Below, piece by piece: positions 26,584 to 36,103 of a stretch of DNA of 42,116 nt. Source of the DNA: Clostridia bacterium (GTDB lineage Bacteria; Bacillota; Clostridia; TANB77; UBA1234); NCBI GenBank assembly GCA_017469465.1, contig JAFUGH010000042.1, positions 1 through 42,116 of the forward strand, given 5' to 3'. How positions within the stretch are numbered: position 1 is the first letter of the stretch; the number at the start of each line of letters is the position of its first letter. Both the position numbers and the translations under genes were made by a program. Under the pieces are notes generated by a model. That model made no database searches. It was not told where the DNA came from and saw only the letters and a list, made by a program, of their open reading frames with translations.

Positions 26584-27229
26584 CTATGCACTAACTTTAA
26601 TGGGCTTTTTTTTTGCAATTCTATTTTGTTTTAGTTCCTCAATTTCATCTTTTATGCCATTCTCTGATATCTCAGCTTCTTGTCCACAAAAAATAGTTTT
26701 TAAAGTTTCATGCCAAATTTTCAAATCAAGTTTAAAATTCATTGTATCGACGTATTCAACATCATATTTTATTTTATCATTAATGGATAATCCGTTTCTA
26801 CCCATAACTTGAGCAAGACCAGATAAACCAGGTAGCACTTCGCTACGCCTTTTTTGATTATCATCGAACCACTTATAGTATTCTTCAATCCATGGTCGTG
26901 GACCAATAAAAGCCATTTCTCCTTTTAAGATGTTTATAATTTGCGGTAATTCATCTATACTTGTTCTTCTAATAAATTTACCAACTTTTGTAACCATCTC
27001 ATCATGAGTTAAATTACTATCTAGTTCTTTTCTATTCGTTTTCATTGATCTAAACTTATATATTTTAAAAGGTTTTAAATCCTTTCCAATTCTAATTTGC
27101 TTATAAAAAACAGGTCCGCCCATCTTCCAATTTTATGAATAAAGCTACAACACACATTGGAACAGCAAGTAAAATTAAAAGAAGTATTGCAAGGACCACG
27201 TCTAAAAGCCTTTTCACATAACTGTACAT
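26584..27229 (-). CDS. Priming undecaprenyl-phosphate sugar transferase (PglC/WcaJ type), with a +1 frame change at a CGG codon
   Basis: From ATG 27229 (AAGGGAGG upstream) it reads MYSYVKRLLDVVLAILLLIL, the membrane anchor of this family, then FIKLEDG. The next codon is CGG (27118-27116), then ACC TGT TTT TTA TAA. Skipping the C gives GGA CCT GTT TTT TAT AAG: the family hallmark EDGGPVFYKQIRIGKD. The rest follows to 26584: KFRSMKT, TRRTSIDELPQ-like RRTSIDELPQIINILKGEMA, and FIGPRPW, with PGLSGLAQV. Total about 215 aa, length 3n+1. It transfers sugar-1-phosphate to undecaprenyl phosphate and so starts the repeat unit. The usual start for a second-frame-only gene (27123) lacks an RBS and the membrane helix. 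Confidence 0.9.
27115..27118 (-). other. Candidate +1 recoding site CGGA in the priming transferase (codon 38)
   Basis: Zero frame GAT GGG CGG ACC TGT; functional frame GAT GGG then GGA CCT GTT. The skipped C is at 27118. The resulting D-G-G-P-V-F is one of the most conserved motifs of the family. Confidence 0.7.
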
Positions 27230-27336
27230 TGAGCTTTTTACCTCCCTTAAGATACAACTCAATTTTATATCATGCGACTATATTAGTCAAGTATTTATGT
27301 ATTATTACAATAAATTTACATCTCAAAAATATATCA

Positions 27337-29241
27337 TTATTTATCATCCGTTAATTCTTTTTTCCATGGTGTAAATACCATGAAACCTAAAAACATCATA
27401 AAATACGGAGATGTATAATACGTTGAATTTCCTGTTAATGCTGTAATCATATACGAGATTCCAACAAACACGCATATTTTTTCAACATCATTCCAAGTTT
27501 TCCAATTTTTTATAAGTCTAACAAATATGATAGCCAAAGCAGCAAAATACATAATTGTACCAGGAATTCCTATTGTTGCAAGTAATTGTAGCAATAAATT
27601 ATGTGTTCTTCCTTCATTCACCCCAAATTGTCCATTAAATTGGAATAATAAACATTCAAGTCCATAACCGAAAAAAGGTCTTTGCTTTACTAATTCCCAA
27701 ACTTTAAGCCAAGTCTCACCTCTACCAGAGCCAGCTTTTCTGATGGAAGTATCTACTGTAGATATATCCGTTTCCGTTGCATTTTCTTCATTAATCATAT
27801 AGCCGCCGAAAATACCAATATCTCTTGCAAAATTATTGATATTTCTAACTGCAATTTGATTTCCTTTTTCATCTCTAACCATATAAGTTAACGTTGCAAA
27901 TAGTGCTGCAATTATTAAAAAAACAACTATAGAAGTTAAGACATCTTTTAATTTTAAATTCTTTTCTTCTTGATTCATGCCTTTACTTCTTACTAAATAT
28001 AAAATTAAATTTCCAATTTGATAAACGAGTATTCCTATTAGTGCAATCAAAACTCCTAAATATCCACCAAAAGTATCGTTGATAATTAGCATATACGTTA
28101 ATGCTCCAAAAGTAATCATATATAATAATTTTTCCATTAAATTTTTTTCAGTAATAGCTAACATTGCTACTGCAATAACAGCCATACTTAATACATAAGC
28201 AAAATGGTTAGAATTTCTGAAGATGGATCTTTGCGGAAATACATTCCATTTATAGTATGTCTGATATGATTCAAGTTTTGCTCTATCTGTAAAATTGTCC
28301 TTTGAAAGTTCTACTTCTAAATTGCCAGACTCTTCATTATAATATTGTTCATATGCAGAATTATATTTTTGATATAATTGATTGCTGTAAGCTGTTATAG
28401 ATAAAGTTATTAATGATAATACTAGTATTGACATAACAAAAATTTTTATTAATATTTTTTTCTCTTTGATTTTGTCTTTTCCTATTAATGCTGCACATAG
28501 CATAACACTTCCATACATTAAGAATGCCCAAAAACCATCTTTTAAGTTATAACAGCCATTTAATGTTTTTGCTAAAATTTCATCTTCTTTTGGTGCTTTA
28601 TCTCCAAGTACAGTATCTGCAGCTCCTGGCGCAAGCATGCAACTAATAAATGTCCAAATGATAAACATTACCATTAGAATAATAGGAGCATTCTTCCCAA
28701 CAGTTCTCCAAAATTGTTTGTTTTTTACCAAATTAGGAATTGCTAAAATTCCATAAACAATCGCTTCTATTATTAAAATCATTACTGGTACTAAAAAAAA
28801 GCTTACCGTCGTTTTTGAATTATAGCCATATAAAGTCGAGGCATTAATTGGATAAACAACTGAACATACTGAAATAACGACTATTAGTGAAATAATAAAT
28901 CCAAAGAAGCCATAAAGTAGCATCTGACTATCAGTAAGGTATTTTTCACTTAACTTCTTTTTTATTTTTGAAAATAAGTATAAATTTATAGGCAATAAGC
29001 ATATCATTCCAAGTAAATAATTATAATTTTGTAAAAATGCTGTAACAAACGTATCACTTATTTTATTATCAAAATCTGGATTACCAAAAAGTAAATTTAT
29101 GACTAAACAAATTAAAATTTCTGCTCCTAAAAACATTAGAGTATAAAAAGCAAATTTTCCCCATTTGTCTCTATCTAAATCACGTGTTGCAACATTACTA
29201 GATGTCTTATTGCTATTTATTTCTTTCTTTTTTTGTGACAT
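27337..29241 (-). CDS. O-antigen ligase/polymerase-like membrane protein (Wzy_C family)
   Basis: 634 aa with a lysine/asparagine-rich cytoplasmic start and about 12 hydrophobic segments. A large extracytoplasmic loop near residues 470-555 carries GSGRGETWLKVWELV, RPFFGYGLECL and EGRTHNLLLQLLATIGIPG, the signature region of O-antigen ligase/Wzy proteins. Such proteins polymerise or transfer lipid-linked glycans outside the membrane. AGGAGG supports ATG 29241. It is the first gene after a perfect consensus promoter, so it leads the polysaccharide operon. Polymerase and ligase roles cannot be told apart here. Confidence 0.85.
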   Translation of the reverse strand: MSQKKKEINSNKTSSNVATRDLDRDKWGKFAFYTLMFLGAEILICLVINLLFGNPDFDNKISDTFVTAFLQNYNYLLGMICLLPINLYLFSKIKKKLSEKYLTDSQMLLYGFFGFIISLIVVISVCSVVYPINASTLYGYNSKTTVSFFLVPVMILIIEAIVYGILAIPNLVKNKQFWRTVGKNAPIILMVMFIIWTFISCMLAPGAADTVLGDKAPKEDEILAKTLNGCYNLKDGFWAFLMYGSVMLCAALIGKDKIKEKKILIKIFVMSILVLSLITLSITAYSNQLYQKYNSAYEQYYNEESGNLEVELSKDNFTDRAKLESYQTYYKWNVFPQRSIFRNSNHFAYVLSMAVIAVAMLAITEKNLMEKLLYMITFGALTYMLIINDTFGGYLGVLIALIGILVYQIGNLILYLVRSKGMNQEEKNLKLKDVLTSIVVFLIIAALFATLTYMVRDEKGNQIAVRNINNFARDIGIFGGYMINEENATETDISTVDTSIRKAGSGRGETWLKVWELVKQRPFFGYGLECLLFQFNGQFGVNEGRTHNLLLQLLATIGIPGTIMYFAALAIIFVRLIKNWKTWNDVEKICVFVGISYMITALTGNSTYYTSPYFMMFLGFMVFTPWKKELTDDK

Positions 29242-29277
29242 ATTTTTTCCTCCTAAAAAGTATTTGCAAACATTATC

Positions 29278-29306
29278 ATTATATACATTCAGCTTCGCAT
29301 TGTCAA
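29278..29306 (-). promoter_or_regulatory. Perfect consensus promoter of the polysaccharide cluster
   Basis: Minus strand TTGACA (29306-29301), exactly 17 bp, TATAAT (29283-29278). It lies 37 bp before the first gene of the cluster. Such an exact match predicts strong constitutive sigma-A transcription. Confidence 0.85.
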
Positions 29307-29353
29307 TTGAGTTTCGAGTGACTTTTGAAAAGAAATATTCTTAATTTAGTGCA

Positions 29354-29385
29354 AAAAAACTCATGAGTTTGTACTCATGAGTTTT
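29354..29385 (-). terminator. Terminator of rpsB-tsf
   Basis: Stem AAAACTCATGAGT (29356-29368) / ACTCATGAGTTTT (29373-29385), loop of four; minus strand continues in Ts. It separates tsf from the polysaccharide promoter. Confidence 0.9.
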
Positions 29386-29390
29386 CTATA

Positions 29391-30038
29391 TTAACCATTA
29401 ATTTGTTTCATTACTTCTTCAGCAAAGTTTTCTTCTTTCTTTTCGATTCCTTCGCCTCTTTCAAATCTAACAAATCTTCTAATTGTAATATTTTCACCGA
29501 TATTAGCAATCTTTTCAGTTAAAACTTGTTGAACTGTTTTATCAGGATCTTTGATGAATTCTTGGTCAAGCAAACAAGACTCTCCAAAGAATTTATCAAT
29601 TCTACCTGCTACGATTTTTTCAACAGCAGCCTCTGGTTTGCCTTCATTTAAAGCTTGTGCTTTAATGATTTCTTTCTCTTTTTCAACTACATCTGCTGGA
29701 ACATCTTCTCTCTTAACATATTCTGGTTTGTTAGCAGCAATTTGCATTGCAACATCTTTAACAAATTCTCTAAATTCTGGATTCTTAGCAGCAAAGTCTG
29801 TTTCAATGTTAACTTCAACTAAAACACCAATTCTACCATCACCATGGATATAACTTTCTACTAAACCTTCAGCAGCAATTCTTCCTGCTTTTTTAGCAGC
29901 TTTAACAACTCCTCTTTCTCTTAAAAGCTCAGTTGCTTTTTCTTTATCTCCATTTGTTTCTTCTAAAACTTTTTTGCATTCCATCATACCTGCGCCAGTT
30001 AGTTCTCTAAGTTCTTTTACTTGCTCTGCAGTAATCAT
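29391..30038 (-). CDS. tsf: Elongation factor Ts
   Basis: 215 aa. It recycles EF-Tu by displacing [34 protein letters not shown] is the standard N-terminal UBA-like domain (split here: [27 protein letters not shown]). [19 protein letters not shown] is the core TDFVA-type motif. The length fits short Firmicute and cyanobacterial-type EF-Ts with one core subdomain reduced. Start ATG 30038 with GGAGG upstream. It follows rpsB by 24 bp and ends at a strong terminator; the rpsB-tsf order is universal. Confidence 0.97.
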   Translation of the reverse strand: MITAEQVKELRELTGAGMMECKKVLEETNGDKEKATELLRERGVVKAAKKAGRIAAEGLVESYIHGDGRIGVLVEVNIETDFAAKNPEFREFVKDVAMQIAANKPEYVKREDVPADVVEKEKEIIKAQALNEGKPEAAVEKIVAGRIDKFFGESCLLDQEFIKDPDKTVQQVLTEKIANIGENITIRRFVRFERGEGIEKKEENFAEEVMKQING

Positions 30039-30062
30039 AATCCAAATCCTCCAATCTAATAA

Positions 30063-30794
30063 TTATTCTTGAACAGCTTCTTCTTCATCTTCGTTAGCTA
30101 TAGCCATTGATTCCCCTTGTCTTGATTCAATAACAGCATTAGCCATAGCTTCTATGATTAATTTGATTGCTCTGATAGCATCATCATTTCCTGGAATTAC
30201 ATAATCAACATCTTCTGGATTGCAGTTTGTATCAACTAGACCAATAACTGGAATCCCAAGCTTTCTAGCTTCTAGAATAGCATTTTTTTCCTTTTTAGGA
30301 TCTACAACAAACATTGCTCCTGGTAGTTCAGTCATATCTTTAATACCACCAAGATTTTTTTCTAGTTTGTCTCTTTCTTGTTTTAATTTGATAACTTCTT
30401 TTTTAGGTAATACTTCAAAAGTACCATCTTCTTCCATTCTTTCAAGCTCTTTCATTCTATCAACTCTAGCTCTAATTGTTTTGAAGTTTGTAAGCATACC
30501 ACCTAACCATCTGTTATTAACATAGTACATTCCACATCTTTCTGCTTCTTCTCTTACACATTCTTGAGCTTGTTTCTTTGTACCAACGAAAACAACTGTT
30601 TTGCCTTCATCTACGATGCTTTTTAATACTGCATAAGCTTCATCAATTTTCTTAGCAGTTTTTTGTAAGTCAATGATATAAATACCATTTCTTGCTGTAA
30701 AGATGTATGGAGCCATTCTTGGGTCCCATCTTCTAGTTTGATGTCCAAAATGAACACCAGCTTCCAATAATTGTTTCATTGCAACTACTGACAT
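30063..30794 (-). CDS. rpsB: 30S ribosomal protein S2
   Basis: 243 aa. S2 binds the small subunit late in assembly. [20 protein letters not shown] (residues 6-25 region) is the family signature, then [30 protein letters not shown] and [14 protein letters not shown]-like [16 protein letters not shown], and [19 protein letters not shown]. The C terminus is acidic ([10 protein letters not shown]). ATG 30794 has AAGGAGG upstream; the longer frame reaching 30860 has no ribosome site. It starts the rpsB-tsf operon. Confidence 0.97.
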   Translation of the reverse strand: MSVVAMKQLLEAGVHFGHQTRRWDPRMAPYIFTARNGIYIIDLQKTAKKIDEAYAVLKSIVDEGKTVVFVGTKKQAQECVREEAERCGMYYVNNRWLGGMLTNFKTIRARVDRMKELERMEEDGTFEVLPKKEVIKLKQERDKLEKNLGGIKDMTELPGAMFVVDPKKEKNAILEARKLGIPVIGLVDTNCNPEDVDYVIPGNDDAIRAIKLIIEAMANAVIESRQGESMAIANEDEEEAVQE

Positions 30795-30894
30795 TTTTAA
30801 ATTCCTCCTTGATTTTTGTTTTTCCTCTGTCAAAGCTTTAAAGCACATAATCATCACCAAAACTTGTTGGCACTAGATAATTACATTCTGCTTT

Positions 30895-30924
30895 GCATGT
30901 GGATTTGCATGCTTTTACACATGC
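30895..30924 (-). promoter_or_regulatory. Stem-loop in the rpsB 5' leader
   Basis: GCATGTG (minus strand, 30924-30918) pairs with CACATGC (30901-30895), early in the 130-nt untranslated leader of rpsB. S2 autoregulates its own mRNA in other bacteria, so a role in that is conceivable; this is inference. Confidence 0.4.
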
Positions 30925-30933
30925 TACTTGCCT

Positions 30934-30962
30934 ATTATAACATCATTTATAATAAAAAACAA
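30934..30962 (-). promoter_or_regulatory. Promoter of rpsB-tsf
   Basis: Minus strand TTGTTT (30962-30957), 17-bp spacer, TATAAT (30939-30934). It leaves a leader of about 130 nt. Confidence 0.75.
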
Positions 30963-30980
30963 CAATTTTTTGGAAAAGTA

Positions 30981-31009
30981 TTGTCATTTTTTTTTCGTCA
31001 TGTTATACT
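30981..31009 (+). promoter_or_regulatory. Promoter of tRNA-Glu
   Basis: TTGTCA (30981-30986), 17-bp spacer, TATACT (31004-31009). It is divergent from the rpsB promoter, with the two -35 boxes 18 bp apart. Confidence 0.75.
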
Positions 31010-31057
31010 AGAGGCTGTGATTGTTAAGTAATTCATACTTTGTTGCAATCATCATAT

Positions 31058-31132
31058 GGCCCATTGGTCAAGCGGTTAAGACGCGGCCCTCTCAAGGCCG
31101 AATCATGGGTTCGATTCCCGTATGGGTCACCA
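31058..31132 (+). tRNA. tRNA-Glu (anticodon CUC)
   Basis: A cloverleaf can be drawn: acceptor GGCCCAT / ATGGGTC, D arm with GGTCAAGCGGTTAAGAC, anticodon stem CGGCC / GGCCG with loop CTCTCAA (anticodon CTC at 31091-31093), T arm GGGTTCGATTCCC, and encoded CCA at 31130-31132. The body resembles Glu tRNAs (GGCCC start, GACGC). CUC reads only GAG, so this should be an accessory to a main UUC species elsewhere. A terminator follows directly. Confidence 0.92.
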
Positions 31133-31136
31133 AAAT

Positions 31137-31169
31137 AATAACACCACTTACAAGTGGTGTTATTTTTTT
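31137..31169 (+). terminator. Terminator of the tRNA-Glu transcript
   Basis: Near-perfect stem around AACACCACTT / AAGTGGTGTT followed by TATTTTTTT. Confidence 0.9.
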
Positions 31170-31243
31170 GCTTGAGCCATTCGAGAATCGAAAAGAACGT
31201 GAATGTTTCTCCTTTTCTACTTGACTCTTTCGGAAATCGAAAA

Positions 31244-31278
31244 GAAAAAACTCTAGTCGATCCATAAATCAACTAGAG
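31244..31278 (-). terminator. Terminator of the gene at 31303-31638
   Basis: CTCTAGT (31251-31257) pairs with ACTAGAG (31272-31278), extended by GAT/ATC; on the minus strand it runs into TTTTTT. Just to its left, TTCGGAAATCGAAAAGAA (about 31229-31246) resembles TTCGAGAATCGAAAAGAA at 31180-31197, a short direct repeat of unknown meaning. Confidence 0.8.
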
Positions 31279-31302
31279 CTTTAGAAAAGTATATACATAC
31301 CT

Positions 31303-31638
31303 TTAATCGTTAGGATACCAAAAAGAATACATACATTCTTTCCCTTCGTATGAAATCTTGGCATTCAATCCAAATTTGCATGCGAAAGAGTAAATCAAAT
31401 TCATGACTCCACTCTGACCACCAATTCCGAAAGCTTCATTTGCATTCTTGCTAACAATTCCATGTTCTTTCAGCTCAGGCTTGATGTATTCTTCAATCAA
31501 CATCTTGGCCATATTATAAGACATTGAATCATTACGACGCTTATCAATGAACCTGGTCGCTACTCTTGTAGCATTTGCTACTCTGCTCGGGTACCCTTCG
31601 CTTCCTTCAATATACTTACCATAAACCATTTCACTCAT
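31303..31638 (-). CDS. Hypothetical small soluble protein
   Basis: 111 aa from ATG 31638, with AAGGAGG about 9 bases upstream. No signal peptide or membrane helix. It contains basic stretches (SRVANATRVATRFIDKRRND), an amphipathic middle (MAKMLIEEYIKPELKEHG) and a glycine turn (AFGIGGQSGVMNLIYSFACKFG). Its codons look slightly richer in G+C than the neighbours, as if acquired. I do not recognise a family. It stands alone between tRNA-Glu and eno, with its own terminator. Confidence 0.6.
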   Translation of the reverse strand: MSEMVYGKYIEGSEGYPSRVANATRVATRFIDKRRNDSMSYNMAKMLIEEYIKPELKEHGIVSKNANEAFGIGGQSGVMNLIYSFACKFGLNAKISYEGKECMYSFWYPND

Positions 31639-31799
31639 TGCTGTTTTCCTCCTTATAGTAAAGCATAGAAGCATAATAGAACAAAAAGCTTTTTTATTTT
31701 ATTACATTTTTTCTAATTTATCAACACTTTTTAATTAAAATTAATAAATTATAAATTGCAATATTAAATGTCCGTTTTGTAAGCAACCATTATTTAACG

Positions 31800-33143
<1,344 letters not shown>

Positions 33144-33160
33144 TTACTACCTTAAATTAT

Positions 33161-33270
33161 GGCGCACACTGTGCGCCGCTACGAATAATCATGCATGCAA
33201 AAGAAACAACCTTTTTGTGCGACGCTACGAATAATCATGTGCACAAAAGAAACACCTTTTTTCATGTGCC
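33161..33270. repeat. Palindrome plus two ~48-bp tandem repeats between gpmI and eno
   Basis: GGCGCACACTGTGCGCC (33161-33177) is followed by two copies of a unit beginning GCTACGAATAATCATG, with AAAAGAAACA and CTTTTT inside and ending near GTGC (33178-33220 and about 33223-33270). Parts match the inverted repeats of the element at 37611-37767 (CAAAAGGAACAACC, TTTTTGTGCG). Confidence 0.65.
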
Positions 33271-33277
33271 TCAACGC

Positions 33278-34816
33278 TTACTTTCTAATTATTATTGACT
33301 CGCCAGTCATCTCCACCGGTTTCTCTACTCCCATAATATCAAGCATTGTAGGAGCTAAGTCCGCTAAACGTCCACCTTTTCTTAGCTCGATATCTTCGTC
33401 CATTCCAGCTACAATTAATGGTACTGGATTAGTCGTATGTGCAGTATGCGGATCCCCCGTTGCGTAGTCTATCATTTGCTCACAGTTACCATGGTCTGCT
33501 GTAATTAATATCGTACCATTCACTCTACGAACTTCGTCTACAATTCTTCCTATACACTCATCAACTGTCTCAACAGCTTTTATTGCTGCTTCTAAAACGC
33601 CAGTATGTCCAACCATATCGCAGTTTGCAAAATTTAAAATGATAACATCATACATCGATTTTCTAATGCAGTCTACGACTCTATCTGTTACTTCATATGC
33701 ACTCATTTCTGGTTTTAAATCATATGTTGCAACTTTTGGTGATGCAACAAGAATTCTTCCTTCTCCAGGATATTCAATTTCATTACCACCATTAAAAAAG
33801 AAAGTAACATGCGCATATTTTTCTGTTTCCGCAATTCGAAGTTGCGTATAGCCAAGTTTTCCAATGTATTCTCCAAAAGTATTTTCTATTTTCGTTGGCT
33901 TAAATGCAACTTCTACATTTGGCATTGTTTCATCATATTGTGTCATGCAAACGTAATTTGTATATAAATATTTCTTTTCGAAACCATCAAAGTTCTTATC
34001 AACAAAAACTCTTGTAATTTCTCTTGCCCTATCTGGTCTAAAATTAAAAAATATAATAGAATCATTTTGCTTAATTGTTGCAATAGGTTTATCATTTTTC
34101 ACGATGACTGTTGGCTTTACAAACTCATCAAACTCTTCACGCTGATAAGCACTTTCAATTGCATCAATTGCACTTTCTGATTGTAATCCTTCACCTAAAG
34201 CTAGTGCTCTATAAGCAAGTTCAACTCTATCCCAACGTTTGTCTCTATCCATAGCATAATATCTTCCCATGATGCTTGCAATTTGTCCAACACCAATTTC
34301 TTTCATTTTTTCTTCAAGTTCAGCTATGTAGCCTTCACCAGAAGCAGGCGGTGTGTCTCTTCCATCTAAGAAACAGTGAACAAATACTCTATTAAAATCT
34401 TCTCTCTTGCAAAGTTCAAGAAGTGCATATAAATGTGTATTGTGACTATGCACTCCACCATCTGAAAGCAAACCATATAAATGCAAATCACTATCTTGTT
34501 TTTTACAATACTTAATTGCATCTATAAATGCTTTGTTTTCAAAAAAATCTCCATCTTGAATTGATTTTGTAATTCTAGTTAATTCTTGATAAACGATTCT
34601 TCCTGCTCCAATATTAGTGTGACCTACTTCTGAATTTCCCATTTGACCATCAGGTAGTCCAACATCAAGACCACTAGTATGAATTTGTGTATTTGGATAC
34701 TGCTTAAATATTGCATCTAAATTTGGTGTATTTGCTAACTTTACAGCATTCGCATTCTCATTTTCATTAATACCCCAACCATCAATTATTGCTAGCATCA
34801 CTAACTTCTTGTCCAT
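33278..34816 (-). CDS. gpmI: 2,3-bisphosphoglycerate-independent phosphoglycerate mutase
   Basis: 512 aa. It interconverts 3- and 2-phosphoglycerate with a manganese-bound alkaline-phosphatase-type core. LAIIDGWGIN holds the first metal aspartate, GQMGNSEVGHTNIGAGR the catalytic serine, then HCFLDGRDTPPASG, FNFRPDRAREIT, ILNFANCDMVGHTG and TADHGNCEQM. ATG 34816 has AAAGGGATG upstream; the 11-residue extension is rejected. It follows the lipoprotein gene by 26 bp. Confidence 0.97.
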   Translation of the reverse strand: MDKKLVMLAIIDGWGINENENANAVKLANTPNLDAIFKQYPNTQIHTSGLDVGLPDGQMGNSEVGHTNIGAGRIVYQELTRITKSIQDGDFFENKAFIDAIKYCKKQDSDLHLYGLLSDGGVHSHNTHLYALLELCKREDFNRVFVHCFLDGRDTPPASGEGYIAELEEKMKEIGVGQIASIMGRYYAMDRDKRWDRVELAYRALALGEGLQSESAIDAIESAYQREEFDEFVKPTVIVKNDKPIATIKQNDSIIFFNFRPDRAREITRVFVDKNFDGFEKKYLYTNYVCMTQYDETMPNVEVAFKPTKIENTFGEYIGKLGYTQLRIAETEKYAHVTFFFNGGNEIEYPGEGRILVASPKVATYDLKPEMSAYEVTDRVVDCIRKSMYDVIILNFANCDMVGHTGVLEAAIKAVETVDECIGRIVDEVRRVNGTILITADHGNCEQMIDYATGDPHTAHTTNPVPLIVAGMDEDIELRKGGRLADLAPTMLDIMGVEKPVEMTGESIIIRK

Positions 34817-34842
34817 ATTTACATCCCTTTCATTTATACGTT

Positions 34843-35331
34843 TTACCAACCAGTTCCGATATTTATCAATTTTCCATCTCTTAGCGTTACAACTAACGAT
34901 TTATTTAAAACCCATTCTCCGCTTAGCTCACCATTTCCTGCTTGCCAAGCCATTGAATTAGGATCTTCTGGTCTTACTGAGAAATTAATAACAGCTAATA
35001 CATCTGATGCAAAATAATCTTCTGGAAAATTGCTAATAATATCAGCCTTTTCTTCATCAGATAAAATATTAATATTTGTTATCATATATTCAGCTAGTCC
35101 ATCACCAGAACCTGCACTTGCCTTTTCAATATATTTAGCAAATAAATCTGCAATTACCTCATAATTTGTCAACACTTTTATTTCTGGTTCAGCATCAACT
35201 GTATTATCCGAAGTATCCTCTACTACTTGTGTCTCTGCATTGTTTTCTATATCATTTTCTTTTTTTACATTTCCACAACCTACTAAAGCTACTGTTGTTA
35301 AAGCCATTAAAAATAGCAAATATTTTTTCAT
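34843..35331 (-). CDS. Small lipoprotein of unknown function in the glycolytic operon
   Basis: 162 aa. Signal peptide MKKYLLFLMALTTVALVGCG with a lipobox ending in Cys 19; a low-complexity acidic spacer follows (about 25-50), then a small domain with LADLFAKYIEKA-type helix and a C-terminal strand GEWVLNKSLVVTL. It would be anchored outside the membrane. It sits between tpiA (13 bp upstream) and gpmI (26 bp downstream), a tight place for an exported protein among cytosolic enzymes. I do not recognise the domain. AAGGAGG supports the start. Confidence 0.8.
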   Translation of the reverse strand: MKKYLLFLMALTTVALVGCGNVKKENDIENNAETQVVEDTSDNTVDAEPEIKVLTNYEVIADLFAKYIEKASAGSGDGLAEYMITNINILSDEEKADIISNFPEDYFASDVLAVINFSVRPEDPNSMAWQAGNGELSGEWVLNKSLVVTLRDGKLINIGTGW

Positions 35332-35344
35332 TTTTTCCTCCTTA

Positions 35345-36088
35345 TTAAAATTTTATAATCCTAGTGAATTCCTCTGGTTCAAGACTAGATCCACCAACTA
35401 ATCCTCCGTCAATATCTGACATTTCAAATAATTCTTTGGCGTTAGAAGCTTTAACACTTCCACCATACTGAATGATTATTTCGTCAGCAACATCTCCGTA
35501 TAATGTATGAAGTTCCTCTCTAATCCAATGACAAACTTCATTTGCATCCTCTTTAGAAGCAGTTTTTCCAGTACCAATCGCCCAAATTGGCTCATAGGCA
35601 ATAATGATTTTTTTCATTTGCTTTGCGTCTATACCAATCAAAGCATTTCTAATTTGAGTAGTTACAAATTCTTTTGTAACGCCTACTTCTCTTTGCTCCA
35701 AAGTCTCACCAACGCATACTATTGGTTTTAATTCATGTTCTAATGCTGCCTTTATTTTCATATTAACACTTTCATCAGTTTCATTATAATAAGCTCTTCT
35801 TTCTGAGTGCCCAATAATCACATATTCAACACCAATGTCTTGTAACATTTTAGGAGACACTTCACCAGTGTAGGCTCCGCTATCTTTAAAATGTACATTT
35901 TGAGCACCTATTTTTATGTTTGTATTCTTAGTTAATTCTAATGCAACTAATAAATCAATATAAGGCACGCAAAGTATAATATCATGTTCTACATCTTTTA
36001 TCAAGTCGATAAATTTTTTTAAAAATTCCACTGTTTCCAATGGAGTTTTATTCATTTTCCAGTTACCTGCAATTACTTTTCTTCTCAT
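35345..36088 (-). CDS. tpiA: Triosephosphate isomerase
   Basis: 247 aa. It interconverts dihydroxyacetone phosphate and glyceraldehyde 3-phosphate. MRRKVIAGNWKMNKT carries the N-K catalytic pair, IIGHSERRAYYNE the catalytic histidine, and AYEPIWAIGTGKTAS the catalytic glutamate and flexible loop; QYGGSVKASNA and GGLVGGSSL bind phosphate. ATG 36088 has GAGAGG upstream; the 8 extra residues to 36112 would run into the tandem repeat. In the operon it follows pgk across the 38-bp repeat array. Confidence 0.98.
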   Translation of the reverse strand: MRRKVIAGNWKMNKTPLETVEFLKKFIDLIKDVEHDIILCVPYIDLLVALELTKNTNIKIGAQNVHFKDSGAYTGEVSPKMLQDIGVEYVIIGHSERRAYYNETDESVNMKIKAALEHELKPIVCVGETLEQREVGVTKEFVTTQIRNALIGIDAKQMKKIIIAYEPIWAIGTGKTASKEDANEVCHWIREELHTLYGDVADEIIIQYGGSVKASNAKELFEMSDIDGGLVGGSSLEPEEFTRIIKF

Positions 36089-36103
36089 ACTATTTCCTCT
36101 CTT

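Noticed and set aside
7412-27118. RF2-type +1 frameshifting
   Set aside because: No stop codon occurs at the shift point and no Shine-Dalgarno-like stimulator is seen upstream of the four sites.
27075-27257. Separate 60-aa cysteine-rich gene
   Set aside because: It is an out-of-frame reading over the start of the priming transferase.
31682-31700. Terminator of eno at the AAAAGCTTTTT palindrome
   Set aside because: The stem is very short and lies about 100 bp past the stop next to another gene's ribosome site; too weak to call.
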